From Flavobacteriaceae bacterium (GTDB taxonomy: Bacteria; Bacteroidota; Bacteroidia; Flavobacteriales; Flavobacteriaceae): a DNA stretch of 64,000 nucleotides. A model generated the notes under the pieces. That model was not told where the DNA came from, did not search any database, and worked only from the letters and a program-made list of their open reading frames with translations. A program made the translations under genes and the position numbers. The stretch is from positions 1 through 64,000 of the forward strand of contig JAUXPJ010000020.1 in NCBI GenBank assembly GCA_030683815.1. Reading direction: 5' to 3'. The number at the start of each line of letters is the position of its first letter. The stretch's first letter is position 1. Shown here piece after piece: positions 18,153-27,838 of the stretch.

Positions 18153-20879
18153 ATGGATAATTATTCCTATTTGAGTAATGCTGACGGAAAAGTTATTGAT
18201 GACTACTATCAGCAATATCTGAATAAGCCTGAAACAGTTGGTGAAGATTGGAGAAATTTTTTCGAAGGATTTGAGTTTGCGAGAAAAAACTACGATACCG
18301 ATATGCCTGAAGGTTTCGATAAAGAATTTAAGGTTATTGACCTTATCAACGGTTATCGCTCGCGTGGTCATTTATTTACTAAAACAAATCCTGTTCGTGT
18401 ACGCAGAAAATACACCCCTACTCTTGATATAGAAAATTTTGGATTAAGCCAATCTGATTTGGAAACTGTATTTCAAGCAGGAACTCAAATTGGAATTGGA
18501 TTGGCAAAATTGAAAGATATTATTGCCCATTTACAACAAACCTATTGTCAATCCATTGGTGCAGAATATATGTATATTCGTACTCCTGAAATTATCGAAT
18601 GGTTTCAGAAAAAAATGGAGAGTTCCTTAAATACACCGGCATATTCGGAGGATGAGAAGAAAGAGATTTTAAATAAATTGAATAAAGCAGTTGTCTTTGA
18701 AAATTTTTTACACACCAAATTTGTGGGGCAAAAACGATTTTCATTAGAAGGAGCAGAGGCAATAATTCCCGCTTTGGATGCTGTTTGTGAAAAAGGTGCT
18801 GATATGGGAGCTGAAGATTTTGTGATTGGGATGGCGCATCGTGGTCGATTAAATATCTTGGTAAATATTTTAAACAAAACATATAAAGATGTTTTTACTG
18901 AATTTGAAGGAATCGAAAACGAAGATTCTTTATTCGATGGTGATGTAAAATATCACTTGGGTTATTCCAATGAAAGATTGAGCAAGAATGGAAAAAAAGT
19001 TTATTTAAGTTTAGCTCCTAATCCATCGCATTTAGAAACTGTTGATGCTGTAGTAGAAGGGATTTCACGGGCCAAAATTGATTTTGCATACCATAATGAT
19101 TACAATAAAGTTTGTCCGATTTTAATTCATGGCGATGCGGCATTGGCAGGGCAGGGAATCGTTTATGAAGTAATACAGATGAGCCAGTTAGACGGTTTTA
19201 AAACGGGCGGAACTATTCATTTTGTTATCAACAATCAAGTCGGGTTTACTACCAATTATCTGGATGGTCGTTCCAGTACCTATTGTACAGATATTGCAAA
19301 AGTGGTTTTATCCCCGGTTTTTCATGTTAATGGTGATGATGTTGAAGCATTAGTTTATGTTTCACAGTTAGCAGTAGAGTTCCGCCAACAATTTCATCGT
19401 GATGTTTTTATTGATGTTTTATGTTATCGCAAATATGGTCATAATGAAGGAGATGAACCCCGTTTCACCCAACCATTATTGTATAAGGCAATTGAGAAGC
19501 ATCCCAATCCAAAAGAAATTTACAGCAAACAATTAATTTCTCAAGGTATTATTGGAGATGATCTTGTAAAAGAAATGGAGAAAAAATTTAAAGATTTACT
19601 TCAGGAAAAATTAGACGAAGCAAAATTAAAAGAAAAAGTGTCAATTTCGTCTTTTTTCCATGGATCCTGGACTGGTTTAAGAACAGCTGTTTCCAAAGAT
19701 TTTGAAAAATCACCTGAAACAGCCATTGATAAAAAACTGTTTTTAGAAACCGCCCAAAAAATTTCTGAATTGCCAAAAGAAAAGAAGTTTTTTAATAAAA
19801 TTCAAAAGTTATTTAAAAATCGTATTTCGATGATCACAAATGATAATTACGATTGGGCAATGGCTGAATTAATGGCGTATGCAACATTGATGAATGAAGG
19901 GCACAATGTTCGTTTCAGCGGACAGGATGTGGAGCGTGGTACATTTTCACACCGCCATGCGGTCGTAAAAGTTGAAGATTCAGAAGAAGAATATGTTCCT
20001 CTTAATAATATAGGTGCAAAAGGAAAATTGAATATCTACAATTCATTACTTTCTGAATATGGTGTATTGGGTTTTGAATTGGGCTATGCACTTACAACAC
20101 CAAATTCATTAACTATCTGGGAAGCGCAGTTTGGCGATTTTTATAATGGAGCACAAATAATTATTGATCAGTATATAACTTCAGCAGAATATAAATGGAG
20201 AAGAATGAATGGCTTGGTTTTATTGTTGCCACATGGTTATGAAGGGATGGGGCCAGAACATTCAAGCGCACATATTGAACGCTTTTTACAACAATGTGCT
20301 GAAAATAACATACAGCTTGTTAATTGCACCACACCGGCAAATCAATTCCATGTTTTGCGCAGACAGTTGAAACGAGATTTCCGCAAACCATTAATTTGTT
20401 TTACTCCAAAAAAATTATTGCGATATCCAACATGTGTTTCTTCAGTAAAAGATTTTACCTCTGGTGGATTTCAGGAAGTAATTGATGATCCCTCTACTTC
20501 GCTCAGGACAGGTTCCACAGCTAAAGCAAAAACGGTTCAGAAAATTGTATTCTGTTCAGGAAAAATTTATTACGATTTAATGGAAGCTAAATTAAAAACA
20601 GGAAATGATCATCTCGCCATTGTACGAATAGAACAGTTGTACCCTTTCCCTATCATCCAATTAAAGGAGATAATAGCAAAATACAAAAATGCAAAAGAAT
20701 ATGTGTGGGCACAGGAAGAACCTGAAAACATGGGAGCTTGGACATTTATTTACCGAACTTTTCGCGAAGTACAATTGAAATATATAGGGAGAGATGAAAG
20801 TGCAAGTCCGGCAACAGGTTATAGTAAAATGCACGCCCGACAACAACAAAATATTATCGATAGCGTTTTTTTAAAATGA
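18153..20879 (+). CDS. sucA: 2-oxoglutarate dehydrogenase E1 component
   Basis: Thiamine diphosphate-dependent decarboxylase of the TCA cycle, 908 residues. The N-terminal E2-binding region (YLSNADGKVIDDYYQQYLNKPETVGEDW), HGDAALAGQG, the ThDP region NNQVGFTTN, GHNEGDEPRFTQP and the C-terminal SGKIYYDL are present. Near residue 780 a PSTSLRTGST stretch encoded at about 20487-20519 looks inserted, since it corresponds to a small dispersed DNA repeat (CTACTTCGCTCAGGACAGG); the reading frame is kept. sucB follows after 75 bp, so the pair forms an operon. The E3 gene is not here. Confidence 0.96.
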   Translation: MDNYSYLSNADGKVIDDYYQQYLNKPETVGEDWRNFFEGFEFARKNYDTDMPEGFDKEFKVIDLINGYRSRGHLFTKTNPVRVRRKYTPTLDIENFGLSQSDLETVFQAGTQIGIGLAKLKDIIAHLQQTYCQSIGAEYMYIRTPEIIEWFQKKMESSLNTPAYSEDEKKEILNKLNKAVVFENFLHTKFVGQKRFSLEGAEAIIPALDAVCEKGADMGAEDFVIGMAHRGRLNILVNILNKTYKDVFTEFEGIENEDSLFDGDVKYHLGYSNERLSKNGKKVYLSLAPNPSHLETVDAVVEGISRAKIDFAYHNDYNKVCPILIHGDAALAGQGIVYEVIQMSQLDGFKTGGTIHFVINNQVGFTTNYLDGRSSTYCTDIAKVVLSPVFHVNGDDVEALVYVSQLAVEFRQQFHRDVFIDVLCYRKYGHNEGDEPRFTQPLLYKAIEKHPNPKEIYSKQLISQGIIGDDLVKEMEKKFKDLLQEKLDEAKLKEKVSISSFFHGSWTGLRTAVSKDFEKSPETAIDKKLFLETAQKISELPKEKKFFNKIQKLFKNRISMITNDNYDWAMAELMAYATLMNEGHNVRFSGQDVERGTFSHRHAVVKVEDSEEEYVPLNNIGAKGKLNIYNSLLSEYGVLGFELGYALTTPNSLTIWEAQFGDFYNGAQIIIDQYITSAEYKWRRMNGLVLLLPHGYEGMGPEHSSAHIERFLQQCAENNIQLVNCTTPANQFHVLRRQLKRDFRKPLICFTPKKLLRYPTCVSSVKDFTSGGFQEVIDDPSTSLRTGSTAKAKTVQKIVFCSGKIYYDLMEAKLKTGNDHLAIVRIEQLYPFPIIQLKEIIAKYKNAKEYVWAQEEPENMGAWTFIYRTFREVQLKYIGRDESASPATGYSKMHARQQQNIIDSVFLK
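20487..20516 (+). repeat. Short palindromic-type repeat inserted in frame in sucA
   Basis: Contains CTACTTCGCTCAGGACAGG, matching the repeat type also seen at 22620-22637 (reverse) and, in a diverged form, at 34833-34856. It encodes SLRTG in SucA. Confidence 0.55.
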
Positions 20880-20954
20880 TAACTAAATGAACTCAAAATA
20901 TTTGATTCAAGAAACAATACTAATTTTGATTCTTCATCCTAAAAAAATAACAAT

Positions 20955-22220
20955 ATGGCAATTATAGAAATGAAAGTACCGAGTCCGGGCGAATCAATTA
21001 CAGAAGTGGTGATTGCCCGTTGGTTAAAAGAAGATGGAGAATTTGTAGAGAAAGATGAAGAAATTGCTGAGATTGATTCTGACAAAGCTACCTTAACCAT
21101 TAACGCAGAAGAAGCTGGTACTATTAAAATTTTTGCTGCCGAAGGAGATACTGTAGATGTTGGAGAAGTAATTTGTTCAATTGATACGAGTGTTAAGCCG
21201 GATGTTAAAAAAGTCATTGATTCCAAGAAAAAGCTCGTTGAAGAGACTGATGTAAAAACACCGGATAAGCATGAAAATAGCAGCCAAAAATTTTTGGAGA
21301 GTAATAGTGGAGAAATTACATTTACTAAAAAAAATTCAACACCATTGGCCAAAAAAATAATGGAGGAAAATAAAATCTCTGCCAATAAAATAATAGGGAC
21401 AGGTAGAGATGGCCGTATTATGAAAGCAGATGTTTTAAATTTATTATCAGCCGGTTTTAATTCGTCATCTGCTGTAGTATCTTCAGGAATGAGAGAAACA
21501 GAGCACTCCAAAATGTCCCCTTTACGGAAAAAGTTAGCGCAACGATTAGTGGCTGTTAAAAACGAAACAGCGATGTTAACTACCTTTAATGAAATAGATA
21601 TGAGCGCAATTTTTGTAATTCGCACAAAATATAAAGACAAGTTTAAAGAAACATATGGTACAAATTTAGGTTTCATGAGTTTCTTCACAAAAGCAGTTAC
21701 TGAAGCATTAAATTTATTTCCTACTGTAAATGCTATGATTGAAGGAGATGAAATTATTTATCACAAATATGCAGATATAGGAATTGCCGTTAGTGCTCCA
21801 AAAGGGTTGATGGTTCCTGTAATTCGTAATGCAGAACAAATGAGCTTTTCACAAATTGAAATTGCAATAAAAGATCTTTCCACAAAAGCCCGTGATAATA
21901 AAATCACTTTAGAAGAAATGACAGGCGGAACATTCACAATTACAAATGGTGGTGTTTTTGGTTCAATGATGAGTACACCAATTATTAACCCGCCTCAAAG
22001 CGCTATTTTGGGAATGCATAATATTATTGAACGGCCTGTTGCCATTGAAGGAAAAGTGGTAATACGACCAATGATGTACGTAGCATTAAGTTACGACCAC
22101 AGAATTATTGATGGTAGAGAATCAGTAGGGTTTTTAAAAACAGTAAAAGAGATGCTGGAAAACCCAATCTCCATTATTTTTGGAGGTAAAGATCCTGAGC
22201 AAGTGCTGTTGAATTTATAG
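20955..22220 (+). CDS. sucB: 2-oxoglutarate dehydrogenase E2, dihydrolipoyl succinyltransferase
   Basis: 421 residues. Lipoyl domain with EIDSDKATL (lipoyl-lysine), a Lys/Glu-rich linker, the E3-binding domain ([33 protein letters not shown]) and the catalytic domain ending in [16 protein letters not shown] with the active-site histidine and aspartate. It transfers the succinyl group to CoA. It follows sucA in the same operon. Confidence 0.96.
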   Translation: MAIIEMKVPSPGESITEVVIARWLKEDGEFVEKDEEIAEIDSDKATLTINAEEAGTIKIFAAEGDTVDVGEVICSIDTSVKPDVKKVIDSKKKLVEETDVKTPDKHENSSQKFLESNSGEITFTKKNSTPLAKKIMEENKISANKIIGTGRDGRIMKADVLNLLSAGFNSSSAVVSSGMRETEHSKMSPLRKKLAQRLVAVKNETAMLTTFNEIDMSAIFVIRTKYKDKFKETYGTNLGFMSFFTKAVTEALNLFPTVNAMIEGDEIIYHKYADIGIAVSAPKGLMVPVIRNAEQMSFSQIEIAIKDLSTKARDNKITLEEMTGGTFTITNGGVFGSMMSTPIINPPQSAILGMHNIIERPVAIEGKVVIRPMMYVALSYDHRIIDGRESVGFLKTVKEMLENPISIIFGGKDPEQVLLNL

Positions 22221-22300
22221 TCTGAATAGAGGCATCTAATTTATTCAGATGTTGCTACGCCCATAAATCAAAAAAGCTTCCTAGAGAGTTTTTCTTTTAA

Positions 22301-22764
22301 TACGCTATAAGTATCACGCTTTCCGAACCCATCGGCTGCGAAAAAACAAGCTTGCTGGAACTGATGAAATTTATAGCAGTTCCTGAAAAGAAATTCCTTT
22401 TAACCACTTCCAGAGAAGTCAGCTTTGAATTTATCCAAGACGGTTACGAAATTATCCAACGCTACAGCAAAGGAATCCCCATGCAACACACCCGAAGAAA
22501 TATTGCATTTGACAACATCGGTACTGAAAGAAATCTCAAACACTATGAAACAAATGTAACATCGAGGCAGAGATATTACTCTCACGTTATGATATTTTTA
22601 AAAAATCAATAGAGGTTGCTGAGCGGGGTCGAAGCAAAACCCACATCACTACCAACATCTTCGCCAACGAGTTAGAGGACTATTACGGTAACCGTGTCCG
22701 ATCCAGACTCCGTAATATGTGTAACCTCATCGCTTTCGATAAAGAAGCGGTGGATAAAAGATGA
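22301..22764 (+). pseudogene. Frameshifted remnant of a DnaC-like/mobile-element ATPase
   Basis: One frame (22301-22560) reads a P-loop region IGCEKTSLLELM, in which the expected GKT glycine is Glu, then FLLTTSREVSFEFIQDGYEIIQRYSKG. At about 22557-22562 the frame shifts by one base: restoring one base gives NVNIEAEILLSRYDIF and then KTHITTNIFANELEDYYG and RVRSRLRNMCNLIAFDKEAVDKR to a TGA. This C-terminal pattern is typical of DnaC/IstB-like helicase-loader ATPases of mobile elements. A short repeat (22620-22637) adds residues before KTHITTN. There is no intact start. It marks the left edge of the restriction island. Confidence 0.7.
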
Positions 22765-23115
22765 AAAAATAAAGCCTTGATTATGAAAGAGCAACTAAAA
22801 ATTCCTATATTAGAACTCCCTCAAAATTGTATTAAAAAAATTTCTAAAACTTTCTTGGAATAAAGAATATTATACTCTTTTGGGTGTATATACTAAAATA
22901 TTTACATTTTTAAATTTAATCACTAAAAAAATGACATAAACTGAATAGCATGAAATTACTTAAAAAAAACATCTTTAAATTAACATAAACAAGGGTTATT
23001 ATTAAATAGAATAATTCAAAGAAATATACCATAATCATTTATACCAATATAATTCATTACAATTAAAAACTTAAATTAGCAGTCAGCTAATAACAAAAAA
23101 TACGTACCAATTAGA
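22765..23115. other. Gap with no convincing gene
   Basis: 351 bp, very AT-rich. It holds a 26-codon open frame at 22783-22863 with no recognisable product, and the presumed promoter region of hsdM. I see no clear -7 box, repeat or RNA. Confidence 0.4.
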
Positions 23116-24651
23116 ATGGCAAAAAAGAATACCACCGCAAAAGAGGAGCCTCTAGAAAAACAACTTTGGAAAGCAGCAGATAAACTCCGTAAAAATATTG
23201 ATGCAGCTGAATATAAACATGTTGTACTTGGTCTTATCTTTTTGAAATATATTTCAGATGCCTTTGAAGAATTATATGCACAACTAAAAGCAGAAGAAAC
23301 ACAGGGCGCTGACCCCGAAGATAAAGATGAATACAAAGCAGAAAATGTATTCTTTGTTCCTCAGGATGCTCGTTGGTCTTATTTGCAATCGAAAGCGAAA
23401 CAACCTGAAATTGGAAAGTTTGTTGACGATGCCATGGATGCGATTGAAAAAGAAAACGCTTCCTTGAAAGGGGTGTTACCAAAAGTATTTGCCCGACAAA
23501 ATCTCGACCCGACCAGTTTGGGCGAACTGATTGACCTTGTTGGAAACATCGCCTTAGGTGATGCCAAAGCAAGAAGTGCCGATGTGCTCGGACACGTTTT
23601 TGAATATTTCTTAGGCGAGTTTGCCTTAGCGGAAGGTAAACAAGGTGGACAGTTTTATACACCTAGAAGTATAGTAGAGCTGCTTGTAAAAATGCTTGAA
23701 CCATACAATGGCAGGGTGTTTGACCCTTGCTGCGGATCGGGTGGAATGTTCGTACAATCTGAAAAACTGGTGATAGAACACCAGGGAAAAGTAAACGACA
23801 TCTCTATTTACGGACAGGAGAGTAACCAAACCACTTGGCGACTGGCTAAAATGAACTTGGCTATTCGGGGTATTGACAGCTCTCAAGTTAAATGGAACAA
23901 CGAAGGTTCTTTTTTGAACGATACACACAAAGACCTGAAAGCAGATTACATCATTGCCAATCCACCATTTAACGTTAGTGATTGGGGCGGTGATTTAATG
24001 CGAACCGATGGACGTTGGCAATACGGAACACCGCCAACAGGCAATGCCAACTTTGCTTGGATGCAGCATTTTATTTACCACTTAGCACCAAGCGGACAAG
24101 CAGGTGTAGTGTTGGCAAAAGGAGCTTTGACTTCTAAAACATCAGGAGAAGGCGACATAAGAAAAGCATTGGTAGAAAATGGTTTGATTGATTGCATTGT
24201 AAACTTACCTGCTAAACTATTTTTAAATACACAAATTCCTGCTGCCTTATGGTTTATGAGCAGAAACAGAAAAAACGGAAAATTCAGAGACCGCAGCAAT
24301 GCAATTTTATTTATTGATGCCCGAAACCTTGGTCATTTGATAAACCGCAGAACCCGCGAACTTTCAAAGGAAGATATAGACAAAATCACCAGCACTTACC
24401 ACAATTGGAGAAACCCTGATGGAACCTATGATGACATTGCAGGCTTCTGTGTATCAGCCCCGATAAGTAAAGTTAAAGAGTTGGATTATGTATTAACGCC
24501 AGGGCGTTATGTGGGCTTACCCGATGATGAAGATGACTTTGATTTTAAAGAACGCTTTACAGCTTTAAAAGCAGAACTGGAAGAACAATTGAAAGAAGAA
24601 GCAAAACTCAATGAAACAATTGCAGCTAACCTACTGAAAATTAAATTTTAG
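23116..24651 (+). CDS. hsdM: Type I restriction-modification system, methyltransferase subunit
   Basis: N6-adenine methyltransferase of 511 residues. The HsdM N-terminal helical domain ([37 protein letters not shown]) is followed by the SAM motif [11 protein letters not shown] (residues 202-212) and the catalytic NPPF at 282-285. It works with HsdS for target methylation and with HsdR for cleavage. It is the first gene of an operon running to 31786; dinD follows after 4 bp. Confidence 0.96.
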   Translation: MAKKNTTAKEEPLEKQLWKAADKLRKNIDAAEYKHVVLGLIFLKYISDAFEELYAQLKAEETQGADPEDKDEYKAENVFFVPQDARWSYLQSKAKQPEIGKFVDDAMDAIEKENASLKGVLPKVFARQNLDPTSLGELIDLVGNIALGDAKARSADVLGHVFEYFLGEFALAEGKQGGQFYTPRSIVELLVKMLEPYNGRVFDPCCGSGGMFVQSEKLVIEHQGKVNDISIYGQESNQTTWRLAKMNLAIRGIDSSQVKWNNEGSFLNDTHKDLKADYIIANPPFNVSDWGGDLMRTDGRWQYGTPPTGNANFAWMQHFIYHLAPSGQAGVVLAKGALTSKTSGEGDIRKALVENGLIDCIVNLPAKLFLNTQIPAALWFMSRNRKNGKFRDRSNAILFIDARNLGHLINRRTRELSKEDIDKITSTYHNWRNPDGTYDDIAGFCVSAPISKVKELDYVLTPGRYVGLPDDEDDFDFKERFTALKAELEEQLKEEAKLNETIAANLLKIKF

Positions 24652-24655
24652 AAAT

Positions 24656-25519
24656 ATGGCAAAAGAATTATCTAAAAATACCGCATCCATATTTGAGCAA
24701 ATCAAGCAAACCGATGAAAAAGGTAATGAATACTGGATGGCAAGACAACTATCCAAGGTTCTTGAATATGCAGATTTCAGAAATTTTACTTCGGTAATAA
24801 CAAAAGCCAAAGAAGCCTGTAAAAACAGTAGTCAGCCAGTCGATAACCATATCGTTGAGTTCAACGAGATGGTGTATATTGGTTCGGGAGCGGTAAGGGA
24901 AATGTCTAGTTATAAACTCTCTCGGTACGCCTGTTATCTCATTGTCCAAAATGCCGACCCATCTAAAGAAGTAGTGGCGTTGGGTCAAACCTATTTTGCC
25001 GTGCAAACCCGACTGCAGGAAATACGGCAAATGGATGAGTACAACCGACTGAGTACCGAAAATGATAAACGATTGTTTCTGCGGAACGAAATGGCAAAGC
25101 ACAACATTCAACTGGCGGCCGCTGCCAAAGATGCCGGTGTGATAGAGCCGTTGGATTACGCTATTTTTCAAAACCATGGGTATATGGGCTTATACGGTGG
25201 TCTGGATGCCAAAGCCATACACAAAAAGAAAGGATTAAAGAAAAGCCAGCAAATACTAGACCACATGGGCAGTACCGAACTGGCAGCCAACCTCTTCCGT
25301 GCTACGCAAACCGAAGAAAAACTAAGACGGGAAAACACCAAAGGCAAACAAAAAGCCAACCAAACCCATTACGAAGTAGGCAAAAAAGTACGCAAAACCA
25401 TACAGGAACTGGGTGGCAACATGCCCGAAAACCTGCCGGTGGCAGACAGTATCAAAAAATTAGAAAATACCCATCAAACCAAGAAGTTAAAATCTAAAAA
25501 GAAGGATAACAATGAGTGA
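24656..25519 (+). CDS. dinD: DinD-family (BRO-N) DNA damage-inducible protein D
   Basis: 287 residues. An N-terminal BRO-N-like domain (EYWMARQLSKVLEYADFRNFTSVITKAKEAC) is followed by helical regions and a basic C-terminus (KKLKSKKKDNNE). Escherichia coli DinD inhibits RecA filaments; family members are often found inside type I restriction operons. It overlaps the start of hsdS by 8 bp, so its translation is coupled. Its role in the restriction system is not established. Confidence 0.9.
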   Translation: MAKELSKNTASIFEQIKQTDEKGNEYWMARQLSKVLEYADFRNFTSVITKAKEACKNSSQPVDNHIVEFNEMVYIGSGAVREMSSYKLSRYACYLIVQNADPSKEVVALGQTYFAVQTRLQEIRQMDEYNRLSTENDKRLFLRNEMAKHNIQLAAAAKDAGVIEPLDYAIFQNHGYMGLYGGLDAKAIHKKKGLKKSQQILDHMGSTELAANLFRATQTEEKLRRENTKGKQKANQTHYEVGKKVRKTIQELGGNMPENLPVADSIKKLENTHQTKKLKSKKKDNNE

Positions 25520-26687
25520 GTGGAAAGAAATAACTTTAGGTGATTTAATCTATACAAATAGACAAAGTATCGGCCGTGATTATCCCTATACAGAGATTCA
25601 GTATCTAGACACAGGTTCAATTACTCGAAACAGAATTGAAGAATTACAAGCATACAAATTAAACGAAGCTCCAAGTAGAGCAAAACGTTTAGTGCAAAAT
25701 GGTGACATTATCTATTCTTCTGTTCGCCCAAATCAATTACATTATGGATTTATTGAAAACCCAAAAGAGAGTTTAGTTGTATCAACAGGTTTTGTTGTTA
25801 TTACGTGCAAAAAAGAAGCTATAGAACCAAAATTTTTGTATTATTTACTTTCACAAGAATCAACAACTGAATATTTGCATTCAATTGCAGAAGCTTCTAC
25901 ATCAACATATCCTTCGTTAAAACCAAGTGATATAGAAGCTTTAGAATTTTCCTTGCCCCCTCTCCCCGAACAAACCGCCATCGCCTCTGTCCTCTCCAGT
26001 CTCGATAACAAAATAGACCTGCTGCACCGCCAAAACACCACCTTAGAAAAAATGGCCGAAACGCTGTTTAGACAGTGGTTTGTGGAAGAGGAGAAGGAAG
26101 AGTGGGAAATGGGGAAGGTTTCTGACTATGCTTTACATTTTAAAGATTCCATTCATCCTCAAAAAAATCAATCAACGCTCTATTTTCATTTTAGCATTCC
26201 TTCTTTTGACAATGGAAAAAATCCAGTTAAAGAACTTGGTTTGGAAATTCAAAGTAATAAGTACAAGGTGCCCGAGTATTGTATTCTCTTTTCAAAATTG
26301 AATCCTCATAAAGATAAAAGGGTTTGGCTTCTTCAAGATGAAGTAGAACAAAACTCAATCTGCTCGACAGAATTTCAAGTTGTTTTACCTAAAAAGAAAG
26401 AACATTTATATTTTTTATATGGTTGGCTCAATTTAAACGAAAACTACAATGAAATAGCCTCAGGAGTTGGTGGCACTAGTGGAAGCCACCAAAGAATCGA
26501 CCCTAATACAATTTATGATTTTCAATGCCCGCATGTTTCAGATAGTGTTATCGAAAATTTAACGGTTAAAATAGAACCACTCTTTAAAAAGCAAGTAATT
26601 AACCAGTCCCAAATCCGCACCCTCACGGCATTGCGAGATACTTTGCTACCGAAGTTAATGAGCGGTGCCGTAACGGTAGAATTATAA
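25512..26687 (+). CDS. hsdS: Type I restriction-modification specificity subunit
   Basis: 391 residues with two target-recognition domains. TRD1 covers about residues 1-150 (ending PPLPEQTAIASVLSSLDNKI), followed by the central helical spacer (DLLHRQNTTLEKMAETLFRQWF). TRD2 covers about 195-360, followed by a second helical repeat (RTLTALRDTLLPKLMSGAV). It sets the bipartite DNA target. TRD2 is AT-rich relative to the conserved helices, as expected from TRD exchange. The target sequence cannot be predicted. Confidence 0.95.
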   Translation: MSEWKEITLGDLIYTNRQSIGRDYPYTEIQYLDTGSITRNRIEELQAYKLNEAPSRAKRLVQNGDIIYSSVRPNQLHYGFIENPKESLVVSTGFVVITCKKEAIEPKFLYYLLSQESTTEYLHSIAEASTSTYPSLKPSDIEALEFSLPPLPEQTAIASVLSSLDNKIDLLHRQNTTLEKMAETLFRQWFVEEEKEEWEMGKVSDYALHFKDSIHPQKNQSTLYFHFSIPSFDNGKNPVKELGLEIQSNKYKVPEYCILFSKLNPHKDKRVWLLQDEVEQNSICSTEFQVVLPKKKEHLYFLYGWLNLNENYNEIASGVGGTSGSHQRIDPNTIYDFQCPHVSDSVIENLTVKIEPLFKKQVINQSQIRTLTALRDTLLPKLMSGAVTVEL

Positions 26688-26697
26688 TGCTTATACG

Positions 26698-27114
26698 ATG
26701 TTTGATCAATTAAAAAAATATAAAAACAACGGTCACTTCTTCTTTAAAAAAGGCGATCACTTAAGTAAAGTAAGTGCAGCAGTACCCGAACTCCCTGAGG
26801 TGTATTACATTCTTAGATTAGCTAAAGGTAAGGTAGATTTGGTTTATATTGGAATGTCGGGTTCCATGCTGCAAAATGGTCAGTTTAAGTCACAATTACT
26901 TAAAAAACTCTTGAACAATATTCAAGGTGGTGTAAAACGTCAATTGTTTTTTGAAAACAAAATAGCCTTAGAAGAAATAGATGCTTTAGATATCTATTGG
27001 TATGTAACCTTTGATAAAAATAATCAAGATTTACCTGCTTATGTAGAAGGTCAATTGATGCAAGATTATTTCCGGGTACATGGCACTTTACCTGTATGGA
27101 ACAAAGATTTTTAA
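26698..27114 (+). CDS. GIY-YIG-like protein in the restriction operon
   Basis: 138 residues. VYYILRLAKGKVDLVYIGMSGSM resembles the two GIY-YIG strands (here YYI and VYIG), and a later VEGQLMQDYF could give the catalytic glutamate. LPVWNKDF ends the protein. It starts 10 bp after hsdS. It may be a nuclease-fold accessory, but the assignment rests on short motifs, and catalytic competence is uncertain. Confidence 0.6.
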   Translation: MFDQLKKYKNNGHFFFKKGDHLSKVSAAVPELPEVYYILRLAKGKVDLVYIGMSGSMLQNGQFKSQLLKKLLNNIQGGVKRQLFFENKIALEEIDALDIYWYVTFDKNNQDLPAYVEGQLMQDYFRVHGTLPVWNKDF

Positions 27115-27140
27115 GCTTATTGAGTTATAAGAACAATAAT

Positions 27141-27216
27141 ATATCACTTTAAGCGCATATCTATATTTATATCACTTTAAGCGCATATTTTTGGTTATAT
27201 CGAAAAAAGCGCATAT
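27141..27216 (+). promoter_or_regulatory. Three operators at 28-bp period around the satD promoter
   Basis: ATATCACTTTAAGCGCATAT occurs at 27141-27160 and 27169-27188, and a variant (ATATC-GAAAAAA-GCGCATAT) at 27197-27216. The period is exactly 28 bp with 8-bp spacers, and each copy is an imperfect dyad (ATAT at both ends). A -7 box TATTTTTG at 27186-27193 overlaps the end of copy 2, so copy 3 covers the expected transcription start, a layout suited to repression. Confidence 0.8.
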
Positions 27217-27238
27217 TTTTAAAGAAAAAAAGGAAGTT

Positions 27239-27838
27239 ATGGTAAGTATTATTACAGGAGATATCGTTAACTCTAGAGCTATAGACACACAATTATGGCT
27301 CCATGAGTTAAAAGAAACGCTAGCCAAATATGGTAAAGAACCCCAAAAATGGGAAATATTCCGCGGCGATAGCTTTCAATTAGAAGTTAGCCCGGAATAT
27401 GCCTTGGAAGCAGTAGTAGTATTAAAAGCGACAATCAAGCAATTCAAAGAACTAGACATTCGTATAGCGATAGGAGTAGGCGAAAAAACATATGCAGCTG
27501 CTAAAATTACAGAATCAAATGGCAGTGCTTTTATCAGGTCTGGAGAATGCTTTGAACAACTAAAAAAGCAAGCCTTAGCCATTAATACACCAAGTAACGA
27601 GTTAAACCAAACCTTGAATTTGATGTTTGAATTAGCCTCATTAACCATAGACGGCTGGTCACCAACTTCAGCATTTATTATTAAAACAGCTATTGAAAAT
27701 CCGGAAATGAACCAAAAAGAACTAGCAACAATACTGGGTATGAAACAAAGTAATATCAGTAGAGGTTTAAAAAGAGGTGGTTACGATGAAATTATTAAAA
27801 TGAATGAATATTATAAAAAAAATATCCAAACCTTATGA
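27239..27838 (+). CDS. SatD-family protein with C-terminal helix-turn-helix
   Basis: 199 residues from ATG 27239, which has a rare clear purine-rich ribosome site (AAAGGAAG). The N-terminal part (VSIITGDIVNSRAID...IFRGDSFQLEV...RIAIGVGEK) is the SatD-family domain, resembling nucleotide-cyclase folds. The C-terminus (NQKELATILGMKQSNISRGLKRGGYDEI) is a helix-turn-helix. The operator triplet directly upstream suggests autoregulation. The frame upstream to 27191 crosses the third operator and is rejected. It overlaps the DUF3307 gene by 4 bp. Confidence 0.85.
   Translation: MVSIITGDIVNSRAIDTQLWLHELKETLAKYGKEPQKWEIFRGDSFQLEVSPEYALEAVVVLKATIKQFKELDIRIAIGVGEKTYAAAKITESNGSAFIRSGECFEQLKKQALAINTPSNELNQTLNLMFELASLTIDGWSPTSAFIIKTAIENPEMNQKELATILGMKQSNISRGLKRGGYDEIIKMNEYYKKNIQTL

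Noticed and set aside
22352-22612. Stand-alone 86-residue gene
   Set aside because: It is only the first frame of the ATPase remnant; the rest continues in another frame to 22764.
23234-23662. 142-codon minus-strand frame in hsdM
   Set aside because: It is antisense to intact hsdM motifs, with unlikely amino-acid composition.
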